Source of the DNA: Salinibacterium sp. M195
Lineage (GTDB): Bacteria; Actinomycetota; Actinomycetes; Actinomycetales; Microbacteriaceae
Length of the DNA: 64,000 nt
Assembly (NCBI RefSeq): GCF_019443965.1
Contig: NZ_CP040814.1
Span: forward strand, 372,001 to 436,000
Direction: 5' to 3'
A program made the position numbers and the translations under genes. Below the pieces are notes generated by a model. It worked only from the letters and a program-made list of their open reading frames with translations. It had not been told where the DNA came from and did not search any database. This document shows, piece by piece, positions 24,580 to 32,484 of this stretch (the stretch's first letter is position 1; each line of letters opens with the position of its first letter).

Positions 24580-25745
24580 GGTGCTACCCCCGCGGCTGCC
24601 GGCTTAAAGCCGAGCCGCACGTTTTCACAGCACCCGGGACGACACACGTCATACCAGGGGCCGATTGTTGTTAGTGCGGGGCGGTCTGCCACCGGCACTC
24701 CATCCCGACGCTCCAACACGAGGTCAACAAGACCCGTGACGAATGCCGGATGCACGCCAGGCGTCGGAACGCGGACGGCAAACATGTTGTGGCCTCCCGC
24801 GGTTTCCAGCGCCTCCGTGTCGAGATCCCACTTCACTTCCATATGGTCAGAAATGAATCCGACCGGAACGATGACGACCGCTTCGATGCCGTCAGCGGCG
24901 AGCTCATCAATCGCATCGTTGATGTCGGGCTCCAGCCACGGCATCGAGGGCGGGCCACTGCGCGACTGATACACGAGACTGTGCGCCGGCTGCGGCGCGT
25001 CGGGCGAGTCAACAGCCTGCGCCGCCATGACCACTTCAGACACAGCGAGGTGCTGTGCGGCATACGCGCCACCCTCACCAAAGCCGCGTGATTCCGGACC
25101 GCTCTTGGCGGCATCCGTCGAAGGAATCGAATGAGTCGTGAAGAGCACATGAGTTTTCTCGGGCGCAATTCCCTTGGCAGCGATCTCAGCGAGACCACCA
25201 CGGACTCCGTCAATAAACGGCTGCACGAAACCGGGGTGGTCGAAGAACTGACGCACCTTGTCGATCTGGATCGTGCCTTCAAGGCCGGTCTGCTCGAGCG
25301 CGATTGCGTAGTCTTCGCGGTATTGGCGGCAGCTCGAGTAGGAGCTGTAGGCGCTCGTGCCTACGGCGATGAGCTTCGTGTATCCGCGCTCATTCGCCTC
25401 GGTGAGCGCGTCGCTCAAGTAGGGGTTCCAGTTGCGGTTTCCCCACAGCACGGGCAGGTCGATCCCGCGGCGAGCAAGCTCGGCCTCGAGGGCTGCCTTC
25501 AGTTCGCGGTTCTGGTCGTTGATCGGGCTGACGCCGCCGAACGCGCGGTAGTGGTGAGCGACCTCTTCGAGGCGTTCCTCGGGGATACCTCGTCCGCGCG
25601 TGACATTGCGCAGGAACGGGATGACATCGTCTTGACCCTCTGGCCCGCCAAAACTGGCGAGGAGAATGGCGTCGTAGGCCACGGCTTCCTCGACATGTTC
25701 CGGGCCGGATGCTGCGGCATCCGTTGCTCCGAGAACGTGAGTCAC
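24576..25745 (-). CDS. hemH: Coproporphyrin III ferrochelatase (HemH/CpfC)
   Basis: 389 residues; inserts Fe(II) into coproporphyrin III, the order used in actinobacteria with HemQ. Signatures: ILLASFGGPEGQDDVIPFLRNV, WGNRNWNPY, the catalytic His205 in LFTTHSIP, and VGFISDHMEVKWDLD with the conserved Glu. Cys139 (YSSCRQYRED) and C-terminal Cys368, Cys372 and Cys373 (CRPGCCENVRLGF) resemble the four ligands of the [2Fe-2S] cluster known in some actinobacterial ferrochelatases. The GTG start overlaps the hemQ stop as GTGA. hemH and hemQ act on successive intermediates. Confidence 0.93.
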   Translation of the reverse strand: MTHVLGATDAAASGPEHVEEAVAYDAILLASFGGPEGQDDVIPFLRNVTRGRGIPEERLEEVAHHYRAFGGVSPINDQNRELKAALEAELARRGIDLPVLWGNRNWNPYLSDALTEANERGYTKLIAVGTSAYSSYSSCRQYREDYAIALEQTGLEGTIQIDKVRQFFDHPGFVQPFIDGVRGGLAEIAAKGIAPEKTHVLFTTHSIPSTDAAKSGPESRGFGEGGAYAAQHLAVSEVVMAAQAVDSPDAPQPAHSLVYQSRSGPPSMPWLEPDINDAIDELAADGIEAVVIVPVGFISDHMEVKWDLDTEALETAGGHNMFAVRVPTPGVHPAFVTGLVDLVLERRDGVPVADRPALTTIGPWYDVCRPGCCENVRLGFKPAAAGVAP

Positions 25746-26413
25746 GACAGCACCTCCGCGATCTCCTCCAGCGAAATGCGACGGCCCGTGTAGAAGGGAA
25801 TCTCTTCGCGCACGTGACGACGAGCTTCGGTCTGGCGAAGGTGTCGCATGAGGTCGACAAGGTCAACGAGTTCGGGGGCCTCGAGCGCGAGCATCCACTC
25901 GTAGTCGCCGAGAGCAAAACTGGCGACAGTATTTGCGAGCACCTGCGGCATCTCAGAGCCCTTCATGCCGTGATCGCGCAACATCTTGCTGCGCTCAGCA
26001 TCGGGAAGCAAGTACCAGTCATAGCTGCGCACGAAGGGATACACGGTGAGCCAGGCTTCTGGCTCCTTGCCGCGCATAAAGGCCGGCATGTGGCTCTTCG
26101 AGAACTCGGCGTCGCGGTGCACGCCCATCGCGTTCCACGTGGGAAGCAACGTCGCGAGGGGTTCGCTTCGGCGCAATTCGCGCAGCGCCCACTGAATGTC
26201 TTCGGGGTTCTCGCCGTGCAACCAGATCATCAGGTCGGCATCCGCGCGCATCGATGAGACATCGTAGAAACCACGGATGGTGACCCCACGGGCTTCAACG
26301 GCGGCGACGGCAGGCGCAAGGTCGCCGGTTCCTGCCACCCGGAGAGGATCGCGACGGAGCACCGCCCACAGCGTGTAACCCAAAACTTCGGTGGCTTTTT
26401 CGACGTCAGTCAT
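25742..26413 (-). CDS. hemQ: Coproheme decarboxylase (HemQ/ChdC, chlorite dismutase family)
   Basis: About 223 residues; decarboxylates two propionates of coproheme to make haem b. Signatures: MRADADLMIWLHGENPEDIQ, AFMRGKEPEAWLTVYPFVRSYDWYLLP with the catalytic-type Tyr, and LRDHGMKG with the proximal His. Two ATGs are possible; the one at 26413 has GGAGAG at proper spacing, while 26422 is too close to it. The 56 bp between the hemY stop and here contain a DtxR/IdeR-like iron box, so the hemQ-H-C-B-L part of the operon may have iron-dependent control. GTGA overlap with hemH. Confidence 0.93.
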   Translation of the reverse strand: MTDVEKATEVLGYTLWAVLRRDPLRVAGTGDLAPAVAAVEARGVTIRGFYDVSSMRADADLMIWLHGENPEDIQWALRELRRSEPLATLLPTWNAMGVHRDAEFSKSHMPAFMRGKEPEAWLTVYPFVRSYDWYLLPDAERSKMLRDHGMKGSEMPQVLANTVASFALGDYEWMLALEAPELVDLVDLMRHLRQTEARRHVREEIPFYTGRRISLEEIAEVLS

Positions 26414-26459
26414 GTCATCCATTCTCTCCCGCGCCTTCTGGGCACACTGGGAAATACCT

Positions 26460-26478
26460 CTACGTTAGGGGAACCTAA
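26460..26478 (-). promoter_or_regulatory. DtxR/IdeR-like iron box upstream of hemQ
   Basis: Minus-strand TTAGGTTCCCCTAACGTAG matches 15 of 19 positions of the IdeR/DtxR consensus TWAGGTTAGSCTWACCTWA. Its core is a perfect inverted repeat GTTAGG/CCTAAC around 4 bp. It begins immediately after the hemY stop codon and about 45 nt before the hemQ start, the right place to repress or activate hemQ transcription with iron. Confidence 0.6.
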
Positions 26479-27819
26479 CTAGTCTAGCTTCGTGGTTGTT
26501 GGCTCGGTTTCGTCAGCATCGTTGGTCTCGCCAGCATCGTTGGTCTCGCCAGCATCGTTGGTCTCGCCAGCATCGGCAGCGAGCGCCAGTGCCAGCAGCC
26601 GGTCGACTGCCACGTTCGCGTGCGAGACAATGCCGGCCAACCCGGTTCCGCCGACAGTCTCGCCGACGACGACCACACCGTCTGTTCGTTCTGCTTTCGC
26701 GAGCGCCGCGGGGCGAATCCACTGTTGCCGGGCGAAGTCGACGACCGACTCCGGGGGCAACGAAACACCCAAAAGCACTTCGGCATCGCGGCGAGCAACC
26801 TCGGCCAGATCGGCGGGCTCCTCGTTATACGAGAGACGCACGATATGGCGTCCCTCGGCATACTCGTTGAGCCAACTCCACTTCGACGTTGCGTGCGTGA
26901 GTGCTCGAGCCGAAACTGTGGTGCAGCCGGGGGCGACAAGCACTCCAGAACCGCGGGGTTCGGCCTCCAACTCTGGCGCATCGAGCACGAGAGTGGCGAG
27001 TGTCACGGTGCGGCCACGCACGGGAGCGAGGATGCCCGGAGCAGCAACAATCACGGTGCCGTCAAGGTTGGCGAGCTCTTCAACGCTCTCGATGCGTCGC
27101 TCGAATTCGACGATCACCCCGTAGGTGGTGAGGTCGGCGGCTAGCTCGGTAACGAGGCGATTGATTCCGCCGCGAATTCCCTGAACTGCTGTGCCGGCGG
27201 GCATTGCGTCGCGCATCGAGCGCACCGCCGTCGCCAGTGAACCGTGAAGCGCAAGGCGTTCTTTCAGCCCCGCAACGCGTTCGAGCGGAAGATCATTCGG
27301 GTGCAGGGAGTAGACGCCGTAAACGACGGGCGCAACAAGCTTCTCGACGACGGCCTTGCCCATACGACGGCGCACGAGAGCGCCGAGGGAAATGTCAGTG
27401 CGCTTGCCAAACCACGGAATCAGCGAATCGAGCTGGGCTCGAAGGGCACCACTAAAACCGATCACCGCAATCGTCTGCGCGTCGAGCGGAGTTGCCGGGA
27501 TGCCCAAGATGCCCGTGCTGGGCAGCGGAACGGCCGCGCCATCCACGGGCTGCAGCCACGCACCCTCGTCACTCGGTGACACCACATCAGCGCCGAGACC
27601 GAGCTCGCGAGCGAGATCAGCAACAGTGTTGCCGCGGGTGGCGAAACTTTCGGCTCCGGCATCCAGATTGATGCCTCCGACGCGGTGGGATGCCACGGTG
27701 CCGCCCAGATGATCGCTTGCTTCAATGAGGCGCACGGTTCGGCCAGCCATCGCCAGTCTGCGCGCCGTGACGAGACCCGCGATGCCGCCGCCGACGACGG
27801 TAAATTCTGTCGTGCTCAC
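26479..27819 (-). CDS. hemY: Coproporphyrinogen III oxidase (CgoX; formerly protoporphyrinogen oxidase HemY/HemG)
   Basis: 446 residues; FAD enzyme oxidising coproporphyrinogen III to coproporphyrin III in the HemQ-dependent pathway. N-terminal FAD motif VVGGGIAGLVTARRL, then EASDHLGGTVASHRVGG, LDAGAESFATR, and C-terminal VGETVGGTGLAGIVSHANVAVDRLL, which also holds FAD. The GTG start at 27819 follows AGGAGGG by 8 nt, a Shine-Dalgarno sequence lying in the last codons of hemE; a longer frame to 27867 overlaps hemE and is not conserved. The C-terminus carries a repeat-encoded acidic tail, DAGETN three times plus a degenerate copy, beyond the normal family end. Confidence 0.92.
   Translation of the reverse strand: MSTTEFTVVGGGIAGLVTARRLAMAGRTVRLIEASDHLGGTVASHRVGGINLDAGAESFATRGNTVADLARELGLGADVVSPSDEGAWLQPVDGAAVPLPSTGILGIPATPLDAQTIAVIGFSGALRAQLDSLIPWFGKRTDISLGALVRRRMGKAVVEKLVAPVVYGVYSLHPNDLPLERVAGLKERLALHGSLATAVRSMRDAMPAGTAVQGIRGGINRLVTELAADLTTYGVIVEFERRIESVEELANLDGTVIVAAPGILAPVRGRTVTLATLVLDAPELEAEPRGSGVLVAPGCTTVSARALTHATSKWSWLNEYAEGRHIVRLSYNEEPADLAEVARRDAEVLLGVSLPPESVVDFARQQWIRPAALAKAERTDGVVVVGETVGGTGLAGIVSHANVAVDRLLALALAADAGETNDAGETNDAGETNDADETEPTTTKLD
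26513..26575 (-). repeat. 18-bp in-frame tandem repeat in the hemY 3' end
   Basis: Three copies of an 18-bp unit plus half a copy (26513-26530, 26531-26548, 26549-26566, 26567-26575) with one base difference. Each encodes six residues, DAGETN. Because 18 is a multiple of 3, copy-number change would lengthen or shorten the tail without a frameshift. Confidence 0.92.
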
Positions 27820-27823
27820 AGCA

Positions 27824-28882
27824 CTAACCCTCCTGGTGAACGAGCTCCACAATTTTGGTAAGCACATCCGGGTCGGTCTCTGGGCCGACGCCGTGCCCGA
27901 GGTTCACGACGTGGGCTGGAGCGACGCGGCCACGGTTCATGACGTCGCGCACGTGCGCTTCGAGAACGTGCCACGGTGCGCCAAGTAGGGCGGGGTCGAT
28001 ATTGCCCTGCAGGGGTACTCCGCCACCGAGGCGACGATCGGCCTCATCGAGCGGGATGCGCCAGTCAACGCCCATCACGTCAGCGCCGATGCCGTGCATG
28101 GCCTGCAGCACTTCGCCGCTGCCGACACCGAAGTGAACCTTGGGAACGTCATAGCCGCGAAGGTGAGAAAGAACGCGCTTGGAGTGCGGGGCAACGCGGC
28201 GCACGTACTGCTGCTCTGAGAGCGAGCCAACCCAGGAATCGAAGAGTTGCACGGCAGACGCCCCAGCCTCGACCTGTGCAATCAAGAACTCGCCGGCAAC
28301 ATCAGCACACCAGTTGAGCAGGTTTGCCCACGTTTGCGGGTCGGAGTACATGAGCGTGCGGGCACGCTGCTGGTCTTTGCTCGGGCCACCCTCAACCATG
28401 TACGACGCGAGAGTGAATGGAGCTCCCGCGAAACCGATCAGCGGGGTGCTTCCCAGTTGAGCAACGGTTTGTGCGACAGCCTCGCGGATCGGCGCAAACG
28501 CAGCAGGGTCGATGGGGTTCAGCTTCGCGACATCCGCTGCAGTACGAATCGGATTAGCGAAAACAGGGCCACGACCGGGAACGATCTCTACCTCAACGCC
28601 GGCAAGCTTGGCGGGAATAACGATGTCGCTGAAGAAAATGGCGGCGTCGACGTTGTGGCGACGCACCGGCTGCATGGTGATCTCGCTGGCGAGGTCAGGC
28701 GTGAGGCACGCTTCCAGCATTTCGTTGCCTTCGCGCAACTTGCGGTACTCGGGAAGAGAGCGGCCGGCCTGGCGCATGAACCAGACGGGAGTGGTTTCGG
28801 GGCGGTCACCCCGATAGGCCCGGATGATAGAGGAGTTAGCTGTACGGCCGTCGAGAAGAGGGTGGTCAGAATTCAAGGTCAC
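27824..28882 (-). CDS. hemE: Uroporphyrinogen decarboxylase
   Basis: 352 residues; decarboxylates uroporphyrinogen III to coproporphyrinogen III. Signatures: TPVWFMRQAGRSLPEYRKLRE at the N-terminus, PLIGFAGAPFTLASYMVEGG, QLFDSWVG and HFGVGSGEVLQAMHGIGADVMGVDW. It is the first gene of the minus-strand haem operon. The GTG start at 28882 is 17 bp from the divergent hemA start, and TAATGT sits 7 nt upstream, so the mRNA is probably leaderless. The hemY ribosome-binding site lies in the last codons. Confidence 0.94.
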   Translation of the reverse strand: MTLNSDHPLLDGRTANSSIIRAYRGDRPETTPVWFMRQAGRSLPEYRKLREGNEMLEACLTPDLASEITMQPVRRHNVDAAIFFSDIVIPAKLAGVEVEIVPGRGPVFANPIRTAADVAKLNPIDPAAFAPIREAVAQTVAQLGSTPLIGFAGAPFTLASYMVEGGPSKDQQRARTLMYSDPQTWANLLNWCADVAGEFLIAQVEAGASAVQLFDSWVGSLSEQQYVRRVAPHSKRVLSHLRGYDVPKVHFGVGSGEVLQAMHGIGADVMGVDWRIPLDEADRRLGGGVPLQGNIDPALLGAPWHVLEAHVRDVMNRGRVAPAHVVNLGHGVGPETDPDVLTKIVELVHQEG

Positions 28883-28887
28883 AGGGT

Positions 28888-28895
28888 TAACATTA
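28888..28895. promoter_or_regulatory. Overlapping divergent -10 elements of hemA and hemE
   Basis: Plus strand TAACAT (28888-28893) lies 6 nt before the hemA GTG; minus strand TAATGT (28890-28895) lies 7 nt before the hemE GTG. The two hexamers share four base pairs in a 17-bp gap, so polymerase cannot occupy both at once. Both mRNAs would be leaderless. Confidence 0.6.
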
Positions 28896-28899
28896 GGTT

Positions 28900-30135
28900 G
28901 TGCTCCTGTGTCTTAGCTCGAATCATCGCAACGCGAGCTTAGACGTACTCGAAAGTCTGTCTGAGGTCGCCCCGGCGGCCACCACCGACCTCGTTTCGCA
29001 CAACGATTTCGTCGCCGGTGCCGTCGTCGTTGCCACCTGCAATCGCTTCGAGGCCTACCTCGATGTCGAAGAACCACTCACCGCTGCCTCGGCTGTCACC
29101 GTCTGCTCGCTCTTCGAATCGCTGAGCGAACGAACCGGTCTGAGTGTCGATACCCTGCGCGACTCCATCGCCGTTCACCAGGGTTCGGATGCCGCAGCTC
29201 ACCTCTTTGCGGTGACCTCGGGTCTTGAATCTGTCGTGGTCGGTGAATCCGAAATCTCGGGTCAGGTTAGCCGCGCTCTCGATAAGGCTCGAGTGGACGG
29301 CACAACCACTCGCGAACTTGAGCGCCTCTTTCAGCGCGCCACCCACACAAGCCGCGGCATCAAAAACAACACCGCCATCGGTGGTTCGGGCAAGTCGCTC
29401 GTGCGTCTCGCCCTTGAGCTTGCGTCGAGCCGCGTCGCCGACTGGTCAACTACGCGTGTGCTTGTTGTCGGCACTGGCCGCTACGCCGTGACGACCGTGA
29501 ATGCACTCCGCGATAAGGGCGCCCTCGATCTGCGCGTTTTCTCGCCCTCGGGCCGCGATGCAGCATTCGCCCTCAAGCACGGTCTCACGCAGAGCGAAGA
29601 TTTCGACGTCGACGTCATTGTCACCTGCACCGTGAGCGCAGTCCTCGGTGCGGAACGATTCTCCGCAGCCAGCAAGTGTCTCGTGCTCGACCTCGGCCTC
29701 CCCCGCAACGTTGACCCTGCCGTCGGCCAGCTCGAGGGTGTTGACCTGCTCGATCTTGAAACCATCAGCCTGCACGCTCCCCTCGAAGAGCTCAATGCTC
29801 ACTCGGATGCTCGTGACCTCGTGCGCACAGCCGCCCACGAATTCGCTGCCGAAAGCCAGGCGGAGCCCGCCATCGTTGCTCTTCGCAAGCACCATTTCGC
29901 TCTCCTTGAAGCCGAAATTGCTCGCGCGAAAGCCCGCGGAGCCGGCGAAGAAACTATTTCGGCGCTGCGTCACCTAGGCGGCGTCTTGCTGCACGGACCC
30001 TCTGTTCGAGCCCGCGAGTTTGCGGCTGACGGCCGGATCACCGAGTTCGACGCTGCTCTCTCGGCGCTCTACAACATTCCCGTCGAGCGTTCAGCGCGCG
30101 CCGCCGATGCCTCAGAACAACCACGTACCGCCTAG
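28900..30135 (+). CDS. hemA: Glutamyl-tRNA reductase
   Basis: 411 residues; reduces glutamyl-tRNA to glutamate-1-semialdehyde, the first committed step of the C5 haem pathway. Signatures: LLCLSSNHRNASLDVLE start, catalytic Cys47 in VATCNRFEAYL, VVGESEISGQVSRAL, RATHTSRGIKNNTAIGGSGKS, NADPH-binding VVGTGRYAVTTVNAL and VLDLGLPRNVDP. The GTG start fits the family opening. It is divergent from hemE, with which it shares a 17-bp promoter region. It has no terminator of note before the GNAT gene. Confidence 0.94.
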   Translation: MLLCLSSNHRNASLDVLESLSEVAPAATTDLVSHNDFVAGAVVVATCNRFEAYLDVEEPLTAASAVTVCSLFESLSERTGLSVDTLRDSIAVHQGSDAAAHLFAVTSGLESVVVGESEISGQVSRALDKARVDGTTTRELERLFQRATHTSRGIKNNTAIGGSGKSLVRLALELASSRVADWSTTRVLVVGTGRYAVTTVNALRDKGALDLRVFSPSGRDAAFALKHGLTQSEDFDVDVIVTCTVSAVLGAERFSAASKCLVLDLGLPRNVDPAVGQLEGVDLLDLETISLHAPLEELNAHSDARDLVRTAAHEFAAESQAEPAIVALRKHHFALLEAEIARAKARGAGEETISALRHLGGVLLHGPSVRAREFAADGRITEFDAALSALYNIPVERSARAADASEQPRTA

Positions 30136-30233
30136 CGTTACCCGTTCCCCGTAATTCACCAGCAGTAACACCGCCAGCAGCACCGTCACCGCCAGCAAGC
30201 GCAGCATTCGCCCCACAACGAAGAGGGTCGCCC

Positions 30234-30848
30234 ATGAAAGCGTTCGAGTTCAGCACTCCGCTCCAGACGGAGCGTCTGCGGCTTCGCAGCCTCACTCTCA
30301 GCGACAACGACGTAGATGACGTTCACGCTCAGCAGTCGAATGCGGAATTGACCGCCTACATGCTCTACGAACCCCGCGACCGCGCGACCGTCATGGAGAA
30401 GATCGCCGAGTGGACAGCAAGCGAAGTCCTCGCAGAGAGCGGTGACTATCTCCAGCTCGCTATTGAACTTGCGGATGCTCGGCCACCGGGGGCACAGACT
30501 GCTTCCGAACGTCGTGCTGTGGTCATCGGCACCCTCTATTTCAAGATCGAAAGTGCTGAAGACTCGAACGCCGAAATCGGCTGGGCGCTGCACCCCAACT
30601 TTCAGGGAAAGGGCTACGGCAGGGAGGCGGCATCCGCTCTGATCGATCTTGCTTTTGACGCCCTCAAGCTTCATCGGGTGTTCGCCAATCTGGATCCGCG
30701 CAACGACGATTCGGTGCGTTTGTGTCGTGCCCTCGGGATGCGGCATGAGGCCCACCACGTAGAGGACATGTGGTTCAAAGGAGCGTGGGCCGACACCGGC
30801 ATCTACGCGATTCTTGATCGCGAGTGGGCTGCGTTCCGCGCCAAGTAG
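30234..30848 (+). CDS. GNAT family N-acetyltransferase (RimJ/RimL type)
   Basis: 204 residues. LQTERLRLRSLTLSDNDVDDVHAQQSN is the typical start of the RimJ/RimL group; the acetyl-CoA-binding motif A is WALHPNFQGKGYGREAASALIDLAF, and the C-terminal part reads LHRVFANLDPRNDDSVRLCRALGMRHEAHHVED. It acetylates an amine, perhaps a protein N-terminus or a small molecule; the substrate is not apparent. GAGGG lies 7 nt before the ATG. It stands between hemA and the GTPase operon, 98 bp after hemA. Confidence 0.82.
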   Translation: MKAFEFSTPLQTERLRLRSLTLSDNDVDDVHAQQSNAELTAYMLYEPRDRATVMEKIAEWTASEVLAESGDYLQLAIELADARPPGAQTASERRAVVIGTLYFKIESAEDSNAEIGWALHPNFQGKGYGREAASALIDLAFDALKLHRVFANLDPRNDDSVRLCRALGMRHEAHHVEDMWFKGAWADTGIYAILDREWAAFRAK

Positions 30849-30892
30849 GCCGCCATATCGCAGTATTGCTCATACCCATTTACGGGGACAGA

Positions 30893-30904
30893 CAGAACGT
30901 TCTG
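30893..30904. promoter_or_regulatory. 12-bp perfect palindrome CAGAACGTTCTG
   Basis: Lies between the GNAT gene and the GTPase operon, 45 bp after the GNAT stop. A possible regulator-binding site for the downstream transcript. It does not match the actinobacterial LexA box in spacing, and no regulator is encoded nearby. Confidence 0.3.
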
Positions 30905-30986
30905 GTGCGGTTTTCTGCGGGTGTTTTACTCGCGCCCCCCGAGTGGGGACTCGCGGATATTCGCCCAACAAAAGAGCCTATTAACA

Positions 30987-31021
30987 CCGCACACGATGCT
31001 CGTTCGCGTGGCGGTTTTTTT
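30987..31021 (+). terminator. Intrinsic terminator with a 7-T tract in the leader of the GTPase operon
   Basis: CCGC-A-CACG (30987-30995) pairs with CGTG-GCGG (31007-31014) leaving one bulged A, and seven Ts follow. It is 139 bp after the GNAT gene and 62 bp before the GTPase start. It either ends the GNAT transcript or attenuates the GTPase operon. Confidence 0.75.
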
Positions 31022-31082
31022 GCGCCCACCGCATCTCAGGTCGGCTCCGAATGACCTAATAACCCGATCACGAAAGAGAACT

Positions 31083-31652
31083 ATGGCTGAGCACGTCGTG
31101 TTATTCGCCGGGCCCATGGGCTCCGGCAAGACGACGGCAATTCGTAGCCTCAGCGAGATCGACGTCGTGTCGACAGAGGCGACGAACACTGACCGTGTCA
31201 CGGCAGACAAAGAGACGACGACTGTTGCGCTCGACTATGGCGAGATCACGATTGACGACGTCACCAAGGTGCGCCTCTACGGCGTACCCGGCCAAAAACG
31301 CTTCGACTTCATGTGGTCGATTCTCGCCGGGCGCGCCCGCGGTTTGCTTCTCCTCATCCACAACGATGCCCCTGATTCGATCACGCTGCTCCTGCAGTAC
31401 CTTGATGACTTTCAGGAGCTCAGTGCCCGCGGCGCCGTCGTGATCGGCGTCACCAAGACTGATGTCGCCGAACGTCCATCAGTCGCTGACTACTCATCGG
31501 CCCTCTCGGTCGCGTTTCCCGAACGACTCATTCCCGTCTTCACCGTTGACCCTCGAAATGCTGAAGAAATGCGCACGCTGCTGCTGACTCTAGTCGCGAG
31601 TGTGGAGATGCGCGAACTGCTCACCCCAACCGCTGCAACTGAAAACATCTGA
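31083..31652 (+). CDS. MglA/CvnD-like small GTPase
   Basis: 189 residues, a Ras-like P-loop protein of the kind found as CvnD in Streptomyces conservons and as MglA in myxobacteria. The P-loop is GPMGSGKTT (10-18); G3 is RLYGVPGQKRFDFMW; the G4 position reads GVTKTD (TKxD instead of NKxD). The ATG at 31083 is preceded by GAAAGAGAA; a longer frame upstream runs through the terminator and is not conserved. It is followed directly by two roadblock/LC7-like proteins, the usual GTPase-activating partners, the stop and next start overlapping by one base (TGATG). Confidence 0.85.
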   Translation: MAEHVVLFAGPMGSGKTTAIRSLSEIDVVSTEATNTDRVTADKETTTVALDYGEITIDDVTKVRLYGVPGQKRFDFMWSILAGRARGLLLLIHNDAPDSITLLLQYLDDFQELSARGAVVIGVTKTDVAERPSVADYSSALSVAFPERLIPVFTVDPRNAEEMRTLLLTLVASVEMRELLTPTAATENI

Positions 31653-32077
31653 TGAACCTCTCTCCCGCGCCCGAAGCGCCCACCAACATTCCTTCCCACC
31701 TCAACGCCGTGCATATTGAGGCGGGCAACCGCACCCTGACCGAGATGCACGAACTCGCCAGCTCCCTGACCTTCGCGGCGATGCTCACCGATGACGGATT
31801 CGAGATCGTTCACCTGAATGGCGCGAACACCGACGGCGGACGTTTCGCCAGCATGTCTAGCTCTGTGCAAGCACTCAGCGATGCCGTCGCCCACGAACTG
31901 AAAATCGGCACGAACCAGTACGTGATCATCGCGTCGGAGTTCGGCCATGTCATCCAGCTGCGAGTCCAAGGACACCCCATCGTGCTCGCCGCATCATTTG
32001 ACACCAATGAAACTTTGGGAAAAGGCCTCTCCATCGCCCGGCTTGCCGCGCGCCGTATGGCCGAACTCATCGCATAA
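31652..32077 (+). CDS. Roadblock/LC7-like protein (first)
   Basis: 141 residues with the roadblock/LC7 layout: an N-terminal helix (TLTEMHELASSLTFAAMLTDDGFEIV), a central strand pair and helix (GRFASMSSSVQALSDAVAHELKIGTN) and the segment YVIIASEFGHVIQLRVQGHPIVLAASFDTNETLGKGL. Roadblock proteins such as CvnB and MglB bind and regulate MglA-like GTPases. It overlaps the GTPase gene by one base, so stoichiometric expression is likely. It lacks membrane segments, so it is cytosolic or membrane-associated through partners. Confidence 0.75.
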   Translation: MNLSPAPEAPTNIPSHLNAVHIEAGNRTLTEMHELASSLTFAAMLTDDGFEIVHLNGANTDGGRFASMSSSVQALSDAVAHELKIGTNQYVIIASEFGHVIQLRVQGHPIVLAASFDTNETLGKGLSIARLAARRMAELIA

Positions 32078-32112
32078 CGACACACCAAACCGCACCTAAC
32101 GAAAGAAGAACC

Positions 32113-32472
32113 ATGTCTAACATCACCGAAACCCTCGCAACCCTCCTCGAGACTGACGGCGCCATGGCGGCCGCAGTAGTCGACAGTGGTTCGGGAATGC
32201 TTCTCGGCAGCGCCGGAACCGGCATCGACCTCGATGCAGCAGCGGCCGGAAACACCGAAGTTGTGCGCGCGAAGCTCAAGACCATGAAGGCTCTCGGCCT
32301 CAAGGACTCCATCGACGACATCCTGATCACGCTGTCGACTCAGTACCACATCATCCGCCCGCTGGCATCGAACCCCGAGGTCTTCATCTACCTCGTCCTT
32401 GACAAGGCAAAGTCGAACCTCGCCCTTGCTCGCATCAACGTGAAGACCGCAGACGCAAACCTCGGCCTCTAA
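32113..32472 (+). CDS. Second roadblock/LC7-like protein
   Basis: 119 residues resembling a compact roadblock fold: LATLLETDGAMAAAVVDSGSGMLLGSAG, then EVVRAKLKTMKALGLKDSIDDILITLSTQYHIIRPLASNPEVFIYLVLDKAKSNLALARI. The alternation of strand-helix-strand and the DGAMAAAVVDSGSGMLLG phrase are like small conservon-associated roadblock proteins. It follows the first by 35 nt with GAAAGAAGAA as ribosome-binding site. A perfect 11-bp hairpin lies between it and the DUF2510 gene. Role inferred: second regulator of the GTPase or heterodimer partner. Confidence 0.7.
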   Translation: MSNITETLATLLETDGAMAAAVVDSGSGMLLGSAGTGIDLDAAAAGNTEVVRAKLKTMKALGLKDSIDDILITLSTQYHIIRPLASNPEVFIYLVLDKAKSNLALARINVKTADANLGL

Positions 32473-32484
32473 CGAGAACATTGA

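Noticed and set aside
26513..26575. 18-bp copies considered as CRISPR
   Set aside because: Contiguous and in frame inside hemY, so a coding repeat.
28893..28905. TTAGGTT followed by GCT at the hemA start looks like half of an iron box
   Set aside because: Only about 11 of 19 positions fit and the second half is missing; it overlaps the hemA start codon, so it is left as a weak hint.
30893..30904. CAGAACGTTCTG considered as an SOS (LexA) box
   Set aside because: Actinobacterial LexA sites need GAAC and GTTC separated by a few bases; here they are fused, and no SOS gene follows.
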